Shown here in pieces: positions 35,608 to 44,080 of a stretch of DNA of 47,433 nt (the first letter of the stretch is position 1; the number at the start of each line of letters is the position of its first letter). The translations under genes and the position numbers were made by a program. The notes beneath the pieces were generated by a model. The model saw only the letters and a program-made list of their open reading frames with translations, did no database searches and was not told the DNA's origin. The DNA comes from an uncultured Monoglobus sp. (GTDB lineage Bacteria; Bacillota; Clostridia; Monoglobales; Monoglobaceae): positions 1 to 47,433 of the forward strand of contig CANRHV010000015.1 in the NCBI GenBank assembly GCA_947630505.1, given 5' to 3'.

Positions 35608-37496
35608 GCCTTCTTCACCGCCTTTTGCTCAGCTTTGGCAAGGTTGACAGCCGCCATTCCCAGCGCCAGCACGTACCAGAAGATGAGGAAAACTCTGTAA
35701 TTATAGAAGCAGTTGTCAAACATACCCTGCACGCAGAAGCCCGCGACGCCCGCGGCGATCGCCACGATCATGGCGCCAAGCTTGCTGCCCTTTTTTGAGG
35801 TAGCCTGATATCCGCCGACCATTTTCTTGAAAAACATAAACAGCAGGACCAGGAAAATCGAAATTCCCACTATTCCCGACTCAACAAATATCTGAAGGAA
35901 CATGTTGTGGGAGTGTGGCGCGACTATTCCGCTGTATGAATAGAACGGGTAAACCGACTGGAACGCCTTTGTTCCGGGGCCTATGCCCGACGCCCAGAAG
36001 TCCTTGAGCATCCCAAAGGTTCCGAACCAGATATAAACTCTGTAGGATGTGGACGAGTCTGTCATGTCGCCCACGCTGACAAATCTGTTGATTATGCTCT
36101 CGGGAATGACCATTGGCACAAAGGGCAGCGCTATCAGCGCCAGTCCCCACAGCTTGCCGCAGACAAACGTCACATAGATACCCGCGACGATTATGAACCC
36201 TATCCAGCAGCCGCGGGAGAACGTGAGTATCAGCGTCAGGAACATAAGGCCCGCCAAGGCCAAATACATCGCCTTTGAAAGCTTTTTGGAGCGCTCCCAC
36301 AAAAGGCCGACGCAGACCGGTATCACCAGCAGTATGTACTCGCCCAGAACGTTGGGATTTTCGAGAGTTGAATAGACGCGCATCTTAATATCGGTGAACA
36401 TTTCCTCATCCATCCACGCCGAGGCGGTGTCCCATCCGAACACGTACTGCGCCACGCCGTAGAGGCAGACCAGCGCGCCCGACAGCACAAACAGCGCCAG
36501 CGCGTCGAACAGCTGCTTGCGGGTCTTTACCGTGTTGATAACAACGAAGTAGAACAGCATAAACGCCATATACACCAAAAATATGCTCAGACTGTTAAGC
36601 ATCGCGAAAGAGAACACGCTCGCGATAAGATACATGATAAGCATTCCGAGGATCAAAAAGCCCATGCCGTCGAACTTCCATCTGAATTTTCTGTCGCACA
36701 CGCCCTTGATAAGCAGCGAGAACAAGCTCAGAAGCGACAATCCGACCATAACCATGGTGGGCGCCAGCGGCGCCAAAAATATCGTGAAATAAACTCCTGC
36801 CAAAGGCGCGCGGAGCACGACGAACAGCCCGAACAGTCCGCCCAAGACAAGCAAAGGCAGCAGCGGACTCACAAACGCCGAAAGACCCGCAGCCGCGCCC
36901 AAAATTCCCGCGAGCCAAAGCCGCGACGCAGGCTTTGTGTATCTTTGGGCGAACACCTTATTGAAATCCATATCAATGCCGGTCAGGTGCGAAAAGGCCT
37001 TGATCAGCCGGGAGCCTCTTAAATAAGCCGTCAGATTGACGTCGATCAGCATAAACAGAGCGCCGACAACGGCCACAGCGCACAGCAGCGCGCTTATGCC
37101 CGAGCCCGACACGATCCCGGCGGCGGAGGCTCCGAGCGCCGCAAACAGCGTGAGTATGCCGATAAAGCGGGTGTTGAGGGCAAGCAGATTGTGCAGATAT
37201 ATATTTGCCGCCCGAACAACGCGGCTTGTGGCGATTTTTTCCGAAAGCGCGCCGCCTATCGTTCTCTGAAGCCATGAGAGGAACGTGAACGGACAGCCCA
37301 AAACTCTTCCCGCCAAGCTGTTTTTCAGCGTCTCGGCGGAAAAATGCTCGCGCCTGAAAAAGTTGGTTATAAGTCCGCGCTGCCACGCGCCGGAAATTGA
37401 GCCGTAAATTTTCGTCAGCAGCTTATAAACAAAGCTCTGTTTTATCAGACCCCATATGTACATCCAAAGGGTCTCAAAATATCCCATTTCGCCCAT
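35604..37496 (-). CDS. O-antigen ligase/polymerase-like membrane protein (Wzy_C)
   Basis: Polytopic protein of 630 residues and more than 12 hydrophobic segments. The C-terminal half holds the ligase domain: STLENPNVLGEYI, ILTFSRGCWIGF, the periplasm-type loop GIGPGTKAFQSVYP with APHSHNMFLQIFVESGIVG (the conserved His and Glu), then further helices. The first 230 residues are an extra membrane-associated region unlike a plain ligase. In Gram-positives such proteins polymerise or attach capsular or wall polysaccharides. The ATG at 37496 has AAGGA upstream; it is 4 nt after murJ and overlaps the GT4 gene. Confidence 0.88.
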   Translation of the reverse strand: MGEMGYFETLWMYIWGLIKQSFVYKLLTKIYGSISGAWQRGLITNFFRREHFSAETLKNSLAGRVLGCPFTFLSWLQRTIGGALSEKIATSRVVRAANIYLHNLLALNTRFIGILTLFAALGASAAGIVSGSGISALLCAVAVVGALFMLIDVNLTAYLRGSRLIKAFSHLTGIDMDFNKVFAQRYTKPASRLWLAGILGAAAGLSAFVSPLLPLLVLGGLFGLFVVLRAPLAGVYFTIFLAPLAPTMVMVGLSLLSLFSLLIKGVCDRKFRWKFDGMGFLILGMLIMYLIASVFSFAMLNSLSIFLVYMAFMLFYFVVINTVKTRKQLFDALALFVLSGALVCLYGVAQYVFGWDTASAWMDEEMFTDIKMRVYSTLENPNVLGEYILLVIPVCVGLLWERSKKLSKAMYLALAGLMFLTLILTFSRGCWIGFIIVAGIYVTFVCGKLWGLALIALPFVPMVIPESIINRFVSVGDMTDSSTSYRVYIWFGTFGMLKDFWASGIGPGTKAFQSVYPFYSYSGIVAPHSHNMFLQIFVESGIVGISIFLVLLFMFFKKMVGGYQATSKKGSKLGAMIVAIAAGVAGFCVQGMFDNCFYNYRVFLIFWYVLALGMAAVNLAKAEQKAVKKA

Positions 37497-37500
37497 AAAT

Positions 37501-39066
37501 TCAGTCCTTTCTTAAAACAAATCCTATAGCGGTCTTAAACTCGCTCACCTTAAATATCCACGCCAAAGCCGCATACACTATGCACGCGGGAACCGCCGCT
37601 ATGCAGAGCTTGACGAGCGTCATCACAACGCCCGAGCCGGGCAGCATGTCCGCGGGAATATATATAAGCTTTGCCGCGGCAAACGCGGCGGCGCCGCAGA
37701 TCAGCGTTTTTACCGTGTTCAAAACAAACTTGCGTGTCACCACTCCGGCGCGTCTGCGGTTTATCATAACAAGCAGCGCCAGCGCGATGGCGGTGGAGCT
37801 GATCGCGCTCGCAAGCGCCAGTCCGTTTATGCCGAGACCCAGCCCGAGCACGAACAGGGCCGCGCAGCCCACGTTTACCACGACCCCGAAAATCGAGGTG
37901 AACATCGGCGTCTTGCCGTCGCGTATGGCGTAAAAGCTCTTGTTGAGCACCTCGCAGATCGAGTATCCAACCATGCCGAACGAGTAAAAAAACAGCGCCG
38001 ACGCCGTGATCTTGGTGTTCTCGGCGGTAAACGCGCCGCGCTCGAACACGACCCTGATGATCGGGTCGCTGAGCGCCAGAAACAGCGCCGAAATTATCGT
38101 TATTATAAATATTATCCAGCCCACCGAGGTCCGCGTGGTCTCGGCGAATTTCTCGTCGCTGCCGCCCGCGCTGAGCCGCGACAGACGCGGGAAAATAAAG
38201 TTGGTTATGGCGTACGCGAAAACGCCCACCATTATTATATATATCTTATTCGCCCAATTAAGCGCCGACACGGCGCCGTCGCCCAGACCCGAGCCGAATG
38301 ACATGTTTATCACGTTGCAGAGCGGCTGCACCCACGAGCTTATCAGCACGGGCAGCGCCAGCAGCGCGACCTCCTTCATGGTGCCGTCGCTGAAATTCAT
38401 GCGGGGCCTGTATCTGTATCCTGTCTTTATCAGCCACGGGAGCTGGAAAAACAGCTGCAGCGCCCAGGCGATAAGCATCGAGACAGCCACGCCCGCAAGG
38501 CCCATTTTGTCGCCGAATATGATCAGATACGCTATCATAACGCCGTTTGACACGACGCTTATCAGCGACGGAACGGTAAACTGTCCGTGTGACTGGAGTA
38601 TGCCCACAACCACATAGGCTATCGCGGTGAACGCGATCGAGGGGAACAATATCCGAAGCAGCCGGGCGGTTTCCTCGACCTTTCCGGGCACATCGGCGTA
38701 GCCGGGCACCATCAGGCGCACGATCGGCTCCGAGAACACGGCGCCGAGTATAGCCGCCAGCACCGAGACCGAGCCGACGACCGTGATAAAATTATTGGCG
38801 AACGCGTCCGCCGCGCCCTGTCCCTTTTGCTCCAAGTTTTTATTGTATATAGGCACAAACGTGGACAGGATAGCCACGCCCAGCACCATGTCAAAAAACA
38901 GCAGAGGGATCTGCGTGGCGCTGTTGATGACGTCGCTGGCGTAGCCCTGGCCGTAGATCCCGGCTATAAGCATCTCGCGCAGCAGACCCATAAACTTTGC
39001 CAGCATGATCAAAACGGCCATTATGCCGATCGACCGCACCGCCTTTCCGCCCTTGTTCTCCGCCAT
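37501..39066 (-). CDS. murJ: Lipid II flippase MurJ (MviN family)
   Basis: Protein of 521 residues with about 14 membrane helices. MurJ moves lipid II to the outer membrane face. The N-terminus shows MLAKFMGLLREMLIAGIYGQG with the essential Arg in the first helix region. PLLFFDMVLGVAILSTFVPIYN and ALNWANKIYIIMVGVFAYAITNFIFPRLS are family-typical. GGGAG precedes the ATG. It is first in an operon with a ligase-like polymerase and a glycosyltransferase, so it could instead flip a surface-glycan precursor; in Firmicutes several MviN/RfbX paralogues coexist. Confidence 0.9.
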   Translation of the reverse strand: MAENKGGKAVRSIGIMAVLIMLAKFMGLLREMLIAGIYGQGYASDVINSATQIPLLFFDMVLGVAILSTFVPIYNKNLEQKGQGAADAFANNFITVVGSVSVLAAILGAVFSEPIVRLMVPGYADVPGKVEETARLLRILFPSIAFTAIAYVVVGILQSHGQFTVPSLISVVSNGVMIAYLIIFGDKMGLAGVAVSMLIAWALQLFFQLPWLIKTGYRYRPRMNFSDGTMKEVALLALPVLISSWVQPLCNVINMSFGSGLGDGAVSALNWANKIYIIMVGVFAYAITNFIFPRLSRLSAGGSDEKFAETTRTSVGWIIFIITIISALFLALSDPIIRVVFERGAFTAENTKITASALFFYSFGMVGYSICEVLNKSFYAIRDGKTPMFTSIFGVVVNVGCAALFVLGLGLGINGLALASAISSTAIALALLVMINRRRAGVVTRKFVLNTVKTLICGAAAFAAAKLIYIPADMLPGSGVVMTLVKLCIAAVPACIVYAALAWIFKVSEFKTAIGFVLRKD

Positions 39067-39108
39067 ATCAATTCTCCCGTTTACAAATTCATGAAATCAT
39101 TTAAAGAC

Positions 39109-39137
39109 ATTATATACCAAAATAAAAATAAAGTCAA
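39109..39137 (-). promoter_or_regulatory. Promoter of the murJ operon
   Basis: Minus-strand TTGACT (39132-39137), 17-nt spacer, TATAAT (39109-39114), about 40 nt before murJ. Confidence 0.8.
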
Positions 39138-39138
39138 C

Positions 39139-39186
39139 ATAGTAATTAGTGAACATAGTGATTAGTGATTAGCGAATAGTGATTAC
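39139..39186. repeat. Imperfect AGTGATT tandem repeat
   Basis: Five or so tandem variants of a 7-8 bp unit (AGTAATT, AGTGAAC, AGTGATT, AGTGATT, AGCGAAT, AGTGATT) immediately upstream of the murJ promoter. A simple-sequence repeat of unknown use. Confidence 0.7.
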
Positions 39187-39225
39187 GCGGGGATACATTA
39201 GGAAAAAAGCCACTGTATCTCCGCG
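39186..39225. terminator. Long hairpin between murJ and the MNT gene
   Basis: CGCGGGGATACA (39186-39197) pairs with TGTATCTCCGCG (39214-39225), 12 bp with one wobble and a 16-nt loop. A T5 run follows on the plus strand only. It lies downstream of the MNT gene and probably limits read-through into murJ, though it lacks a U tract in that direction. Confidence 0.5.
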
Positions 39226-39263
39226 CATGTTTTTAAAAATATTTTATTTATATTATTATATCC

Positions 39264-39551
39264 CTATGCAGCATAAATCGGTACCACCTTTTCAATTTCA
39301 AGAACTGATCCCTCGGGAGCCGGATAATGCACTATATCCACAGGCGTGTTCAAAAGCTCCTCCAGCCTTATTTTCAGACCCGATAATACCAGAAGCGACA
39401 CGTACTGAGATTCAAACTCAACCAACAAATCAACATCGCTGTCTTTTGTATTTGTGCCGTTTGCGTAAGAGCCGAAAAGATCAATGCGCGTTACAGGATA
39501 TTCCTCCGCGGCTGTTCTTGCGGCTTCCGCGATTTGATTCAGTGTCAGCAT
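39264..39551 (-). CDS. MNT-type nucleotidyltransferase domain protein
   Basis: Minimal nucleotidyltransferase of 95 residues. The motif FGSYANGTNTKDSDVDLLVEF gives the GSX-aG and SDXDL metal-binding aspartates, and a third acidic residue lies near VDIVHYP. Such proteins (MntA) often act as antitoxins that AMPylate a HEPN toxin, but no HEPN gene is adjacent on either side. It has AGGAGG before its ATG and its own promoter, so it appears functional as a single gene. Orphan antitoxin or stand-alone enzyme are both possible. Confidence 0.85.
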   Translation of the reverse strand: MLTLNQIAEAARTAAEEYPVTRIDLFGSYANGTNTKDSDVDLLVEFESQYVSLLVLSGLKIRLEELLNTPVDIVHYPAPEGSVLEIEKVVPIYAA

Positions 39552-39595
39552 ACCGTACTCCTCCTTCTCCGCATATAATAACTTGCCATATCCGC

Positions 39596-39624
39596 ATTAT
39601 AATATACCTTTTTTATTAAGTCAA
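39596..39624 (-). promoter_or_regulatory. Promoter of the MNT gene
   Basis: Minus-strand TTGACT (39619-39624), 17-nt spacer, TATAAT (39596-39601). Confidence 0.75.
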
Positions 39625-39657
39625 GACGCATTCGCCGTTTAATGTTTTTCGCCGATG

Positions 39658-40935
39658 TTATTCCACGTAGTCGAATTCGCAGTCGTATATCTCGACAGGG
39701 TCACCGTTCTTAATTCCGGCTTCTTTGAGCTTGTCGATTATGCCGCTTTTTATCAGCGCGCGCTGGAAATATTGAAGCGACTCGTAGTCGTCAAGGTTGG
39801 TGGATCCCACGATCAAAAATGCCTTGCGGCCCTCTACATGATAAACTCCGTCCTCATCGCGGGTGACGGTTATGATCTCATCGGCTTTACGCTCCGCCTC
39901 CGGATCAAACATCTCGTACTCTTCCTCGAATTCCTCGGGCGTGATCTTTGACAATTCCTCGTAGGTGTATTTTAATACCTCGTCTATGCCCTGTTTGGTG
40001 GCCGCGGAAATTTTGAACACCTTGAGGCCGCGGCTCTCCATCTCCCGTTTAAATATCTCAAAATTCTCGTCAAAGCCCGGTATATCGCACTTGTTGGCGA
40101 GCACTATCTGACGCTTTTTCGCCAGCTTTTCGCTGTGCAGAGCCAGCTCGCGGTTTATCGTGTCGAAATCCTCGATAGGGTCGCGCCCCTCGATGCCCGA
40201 AACGTCCACAACATGCAGCAGCAGCTTTGTCCGCTCCACATGCCGAAGAAACTCGTGACCGAGACCCACTCCCTCGTGGGCGCCCTCGATTATGCCGGGT
40301 ATGTCGGCCACGACAAAAGAGCCGTCGCCCATGTTGACAACGCCCAAATTCGGCTCAAGCGTGGTGAAATGGTAGTTCGCGATCTTTGGCCGCGCGTCGC
40401 TGACGATAGACAAAAACGTCGATTTGCCCACATTGGGAAAGCCCAGCAGACCCACGTCGGCGATCAGCTTGAGCTCAAGGGTCACGTACCTCTCGTCTCC
40501 GGGATTTCCCGGCTTGGCGAATCTCGGCACCTGCCTGGTGGCGGTGGCGAATCTCTTGTTGCCCCAGCCGCCAATGCCGCCCTTCGCGACAACGAACTCC
40601 TCGCCTTCCTCTTTGAGGTCGCAGATGACCAGACCGCTCTCCTCGTCGCGCACGATAGTGCCGACAGGAACGGGAACGCGAAGATCATCGCCGTTTTTGC
40701 CGTATCGGTTGGCGTCCCGTCCGGGGCCGCCGTTTTCCGCTTTGAACTTGCGCCTGTAGCGGAAGTCGATCAGGGTGTTCACGTTTTTGTCGGCGACAAA
40801 TATGACGCTGCCGCCTCTTCCGCCGTCGCCGCCGTCGGGGCCGCCCGCCGCCACGTATTTTTCGCGGTGGAAGGTCACCGCGCCGTCGCCGCCGTCGCCG
40901 CCCTTTATAAAAACTCTCGCTCTGTCAGAAAACAT
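39658..40935 (-). CDS. obgE: Ribosome-assembly GTPase ObgE/CgtA
   Basis: Protein of 425 residues in three domains. The Gly-rich Obg fold (1-158) has KGGDGGDGAVTFHREK and GGPDGGDGGRGGSV. The G domain has LLGFPNVGKSTFL (G1), DIPGIIEGAHEG (G3), NKCD (G4) and a SAA motif (G5). A C-terminal OCT domain (about 345-425, ending DCEFDYVE) follows. It acts in 50S assembly and stress or sporulation signalling. GGAG precedes the ATG. It follows rplU-rpmA, the classical order. Confidence 0.97.
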   Translation of the reverse strand: MFSDRARVFIKGGDGGDGAVTFHREKYVAAGGPDGGDGGRGGSVIFVADKNVNTLIDFRYRRKFKAENGGPGRDANRYGKNGDDLRVPVPVGTIVRDEESGLVICDLKEEGEEFVVAKGGIGGWGNKRFATATRQVPRFAKPGNPGDERYVTLELKLIADVGLLGFPNVGKSTFLSIVSDARPKIANYHFTTLEPNLGVVNMGDGSFVVADIPGIIEGAHEGVGLGHEFLRHVERTKLLLHVVDVSGIEGRDPIEDFDTINRELALHSEKLAKKRQIVLANKCDIPGFDENFEIFKREMESRGLKVFKISAATKQGIDEVLKYTYEELSKITPEEFEEEYEMFDPEAERKADEIITVTRDEDGVYHVEGRKAFLIVGSTNLDDYESLQYFQRALIKSGIIDKLKEAGIKNGDPVEIYDCEFDYVE

Positions 40936-40969
40936 AAGCCGCTCCTTTCAAATCACAAATTACGAAAAA

Positions 40970-40990
40970 GGGACGGACAACGTCCGCCCC
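40970..40990. repeat. Small REP-like hairpin between rpmA and obgE
   Basis: GGG-a-CGGAC / GTCCG-c-CCC, an 8-bp stem with one mismatch and a 3-nt loop. Its pattern resembles the last hairpin of the element at 45438-45456 (GGGTGGAT / ATCCGCCC), so the two may be related. Confidence 0.5.
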
Positions 40991-41004
40991 CAAAAAATCC
41001 AAAA

Positions 41005-41265
41005 CTATTGAGCTATCTCGTAAACAGAAACCTGCTTTTTGTCTCTGCCCTTGCGCTCGAACTTAACCCTGCCGTCGATAAGCGCGAACAGTGTGTCGTC
41101 GCCGCCCTTTTTGACGTTAAGTCCCGGATAGATTTTGGTTCCTCTCTGTCTTACGATGATGTTTCCCGCGAGACAGGGCTGACCGTCACCCAGCTTCACG
41201 CCGAGACGTTTCGACTCGGAGTCTCTGCCGTTTTTGGTGCTTCCCATACCTTTCTTATGAGCCAT
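41005..41265 (-). CDS. rpmA: 50S ribosomal protein L27, without N-terminal extension
   Basis: L27 of 86 residues at the peptidyl-transferase region. The start [20 protein letters not shown] begins directly with the mature-type sequence. Most Firmicutes L27 carry an extra Prp-cleaved N-terminus (ending LQFFA), which is absent here, and no prp (ysxB) gene lies between rplU and rpm[15 protein letters not shown] and DGRVKFER are typical. AAGGAG precedes the ATG. Confidence 0.97.
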   Translation of the reverse strand: MAHKKGMGSTKNGRDSESKRLGVKLGDGQPCLAGNIIVRQRGTKIYPGLNVKKGGDDTLFALIDGRVKFERKGRDKKQVSVYEIAQ

Positions 41266-41302
41266 TAAATATCACTCCTTATTATCAAAATCATGTAAAA
41301 TC

Positions 41303-41611
41303 TTACGCGTTTATCGCTGTAATCTTAACCTTTGTGTAGGGCTGTCTGTGACCCTGCTTCTTGTGATAATGCTTCTTAGGCTTGTACTTGTAGACAATGA
41401 TCTTCTTGGACTTGCCGTTCTTCTCGACCGTGGCCGAAACCGTGGCTCCGTCAACATAAGGAGCGCCTATTTTCAGCTCGCCGCCGCCGACAGCCAGGAC
41501 CTTGTCAAAAGTAACAGTCTCGCCGGCCTCAACGTCCAGCTTCTCGATGAACAAAACGTCGTCCTGCTCAACCTTGTACTGCTTGCCGCCTGTTTCAATA
41601 ACTGCGTACAT
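41303..41611 (-). CDS. rplU: 50S ribosomal protein L21
   Basis: L21 of 102 residues: [16 protein letters not shown], then [12 protein letters not shown] and the basic C-terminus [22 protein letters not shown]. It is first in rplU-rpmA-obgE, with AGGAGG 11 nt before the ATG. Its own structured leader and strong promoter lie upstream. Confidence 0.98.
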   Translation of the reverse strand: MYAVIETGGKQYKVEQDDVLFIEKLDVEAGETVTFDKVLAVGGGELKIGAPYVDGATVSATVEKNGKSKKIIVYKYKPKKHYHKKQGHRQPYTKVKITAINA

Positions 41612-41693
41612 TAAGTCGTATACCTCCTATTACCCAAGACTCGCCATTGGGGCGCGCCTGCGCGTCTTAAAAAAGCCCCTTCTGCGCGGTTAC
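41612..41693 (-). promoter_or_regulatory. Putative L21 ribosomal-protein leader
   Basis: The minus-strand leader has AAGAC (complement 41664-41668) pairing with GTCTT (41636-41640) around a GC-rich interior with GGCGCGCC, followed by GGGTAATAGGAGG. Position and the GAGTCTTGGGTAA stretch resemble the L21 leader described in Firmicutes, which is thought to give autoregulation. Assignment is from memory. Confidence 0.55.
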
Positions 41694-44066
41694 CGAAACA
41701 GTATAACAGATTTGTCCGCGCATGTCAAGCCTTTTTTGAAAATTTTTCGCCGCGTTTGTCCTAGTCCCTACGTTGATTATCAAGCTCAGTATATTTTTCG
41801 CGGCGCGGCGCAGCTCGTCCGCGCTCAAATTGCCGCTTTTAAGCTCTTTTAAAGTGTTGTCGCCGCCGCTGTTTTTCTCGGCGCTTTTCGCCACCATGTA
41901 TATGTCGCCGCCCGCCCGCAGCATGGCCGCCGAATTTCTCCGCGACGGCGCCGAGCAGGAGCCCAGCGACGCCCACCAGTCGGTCATGACCATACCCGAA
42001 AATCCAAACTCGCCGCGAATTATCCCGGATATCATCTCATAATTTGAGCCGCACATCTCCCCGTTTATTCCGTTGTAGGCCGTCATTATCGCTTTCGGCT
42101 CCGACAGCTCCAGCGCGTATTCAAGCGGCCGCAGATATATCTCTCTGAGCGCCCGCTCGGACAGAACGGTGTCGAGACCTTTTCTGCCTTCCTCTCGGTT
42201 ATTAGCCGCGATATGCTTGAGCGTTCCGCACACTCCGCGGCTCTCAAGCCCCCTCAGAGCGGCGGCCGCGGCTGCGCCGCTTATATACGGGTCCTCGGAA
42301 TAATACTCAAAGTTTCGGCCGCAGAGCGGGTTCCGATGAATGTTGAATCCCGGGCCCAGCAGCAGGTCGATATCGTTTTCGATCATCTCGCCGCCGATAC
42401 ACGAATAGATTTCCTCGATCAGCTCAATATCCCACGTGCAAGCCAGCATGGTACCGATCGGCGCCAGAGCCGCTTTGTCGCCGTTGTCGAGCCGCAGTCC
42501 CGAGGGGCCGTCGGTGGCGGATGCGCAAGGTACGCCGAGTTTTTGAAGGCCCTTTGAGACCCCTCCGAATGCCGCGCCGGTTCCCGGACGCACGCGTTTG
42601 CTGCCCATGCCCTCGCCGCGGCAGAGGCGCGCCAAGTCCCTGTCCGATATAGCGCTCACAAACTCATCCAAAGTTATTTGTCCGTTTTTCACATCTTCAA
42701 ATTTATAACTTCGCGGCCGAACGATATCCGAGATACCCGAAAACGCTTTGCGTTTTGTTTTTCCGTCCTCGCCGCCGCTTTTGCCGCCTTGAGCCGTCGG
42801 CGCGTCCTCGTATATCGGGCCGCCGTCGAAACCTATAAGCCGCTTAAACGCCTCTTTAGGCGCCGCCAATCTATCGCATTTTTTAATAATATCCTTTGAC
42901 AATTTCATTCTTACCGAGCAGCTTTTGTCGCGGATATTTTTGCCGATTATCAGCTTATATTCTCCGCGGTCGACGCGCCATACGGAATTTTTGTCGTCGT
43001 AATATTTCATTCTGCTCAGCGGGAATTTTATTCTGAGAGTTTGCGTCTCCCCGGGCGCCAGCGTTTTTGTTTTTGCGAACTCAACGAGACTGCGTTTCGG
43101 GCGCGGCGTTTTTGACTTCGGCGGCTCGGCGTAGACCTGGACTGTCTCGCGCCCCGGCGCGCCGCCGATATTTTTCACGTCCACGGTCAGACTGATCTTT
43201 TGATCCGCGAAAACGGCCGCTCGGCACGATATCTCAAAATCGGTGTAGGACAGGCCGAACCCGAAGGGGTACAGGACCTTTTCGGGGCAAAACGTTTCAA
43301 AATATCTGTAGCCAACAAAAATATCCTCATTATAATATATCTTATTTTTCGCGTCAAAGCCATCGGACGAGGGATAGTCGGCGTAAGATAAAGCGATCGT
43401 GTCGGTCAGTCTGCCGCTCGGCGACGCTCCGCAAAGCGCCTCAGCCGCCGCGGCTCCGCCCTCCTGTCCTCCCTGCCAGATATACAGCACAGCGTCGGGC
43501 TTGATCTCCCTTACAAAGCTCATGTCGATAACAGACGGAACGTTGAGCAGAACGACCAGCTTTTTAAAGCGCTCGCGCGCTGTTTTTAAAAGCTCGATCT
43601 CGGCCTCGGTCAGCAGAAATCCGCCCGGAGCGTTAACGCTGTCCTGCTCCTCGCCGGCTGAGCGTCCGATCACAACTATCGCGGTCCCCGACTCGTCGGA
43701 AACTTTTTTCATAAGGTCTACGTCGATCTGCGGCTCCTTTTGAAAAAGCGGACGCGACGCCCACATTCCGCCGCCGTTCGATACGGGATTTTTTGAGACC
43801 CAGTCTCTGTAAAACTGCGCGAGAGTTCGGTTCACCTCTACGTCCGACTTTTCAAGAGACGACAAAATATCGGTTTGATACTCGGTGTTCACGCTGCCGC
43901 CCGAGCCCGTGCCGCCCGCGTTGTAGTCTATCTGCGAGCGTCCGAAAACCGCGATCCTTTCGCCGCGCACAAGGGGCAGCGCGCCGTTTTTGTTCTCAAG
44001 CATCACTATGCCGTCGATTGCGGCTCTGCGCGCCGCGGTGAGAGTTTTTTTCGTTGCGTCGGTCAT
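41667..44066 (-). CDS. Family 3 glycoside hydrolase with inverted domain order
   Basis: A 799-residue beta-glucosidase-type enzyme. It begins with the alpha/beta sandwich domain normally second in GH3 (about 20-240: IAVFGRSQID, VVIGRSAGEEQD with the presumed acid/base region, ALCGASPSGRLTDT). A fibronectin-III-like domain follows (about 290-400: VDVKNIGGAPGRETVQVY). The TIM-barrel catalytic domain comes last (about 470-770: ATDGPSGLRL, GPGFNIHRNPLCGRNFEYYSED, TLKHIAANNRE). The nucleophile is Asp696 in VMTDWWA. This swapped order is known in some ruminal and gut Firmicutes glucosidases. No signal peptide, so cytoplasmic. The last 35 or so residues are encoded over the rplU promoter. The ATG lies 14 nt after the amidase stop, with a weak ribosome binding site. 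Confidence 0.93.
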   Translation of the reverse strand: MTDATKKTLTAARRAAIDGIVMLENKNGALPLVRGERIAVFGRSQIDYNAGGTGSGGSVNTEYQTDILSSLEKSDVEVNRTLAQFYRDWVSKNPVSNGGGMWASRPLFQKEPQIDVDLMKKVSDESGTAIVVIGRSAGEEQDSVNAPGGFLLTEAEIELLKTARERFKKLVVLLNVPSVIDMSFVREIKPDAVLYIWQGGQEGGAAAAEALCGASPSGRLTDTIALSYADYPSSDGFDAKNKIYYNEDIFVGYRYFETFCPEKVLYPFGFGLSYTDFEISCRAAVFADQKISLTVDVKNIGGAPGRETVQVYAEPPKSKTPRPKRSLVEFAKTKTLAPGETQTLRIKFPLSRMKYYDDKNSVWRVDRGEYKLIIGKNIRDKSCSVRMKLSKDIIKKCDRLAAPKEAFKRLIGFDGGPIYEDAPTAQGGKSGGEDGKTKRKAFSGISDIVRPRSYKFEDVKNGQITLDEFVSAISDRDLARLCRGEGMGSKRVRPGTGAAFGGVSKGLQKLGVPCASATDGPSGLRLDNGDKAALAPIGTMLACTWDIELIEEIYSCIGGEMIENDIDLLLGPGFNIHRNPLCGRNFEYYSEDPYISGAAAAAALRGLESRGVCGTLKHIAANNREEGRKGLDTVLSERALREIYLRPLEYALELSEPKAIMTAYNGINGEMCGSNYEMISGIIRGEFGFSGMVMTDWWASLGSCSAPSRRNSAAMLRAGGDIYMVAKSAEKNSGGDNTLKELKSGNLSADELRRAAKNILSLIINVGTRTNAAKNFQKRLDMRGQICYTVSVTAQKGLF
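41700..41728 (-). promoter_or_regulatory. Promoter of rplU-rpmA-obgE
   Basis: Minus-strand TTGACA (41723-41728), 17-nt spacer, TATACT (41700-41705). It lies inside the 3' end of the glycosidase frame upstream. Confidence 0.85.
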
Positions 44067-44080
44067 ATTATCACGCTTTC

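Noticed and set aside
39139..39186. CRISPR or iteron origin from the AGTGATT repeats
   Set aside because: Only a short imperfect simple-sequence repeat before a promoter; no replication gene nearby.
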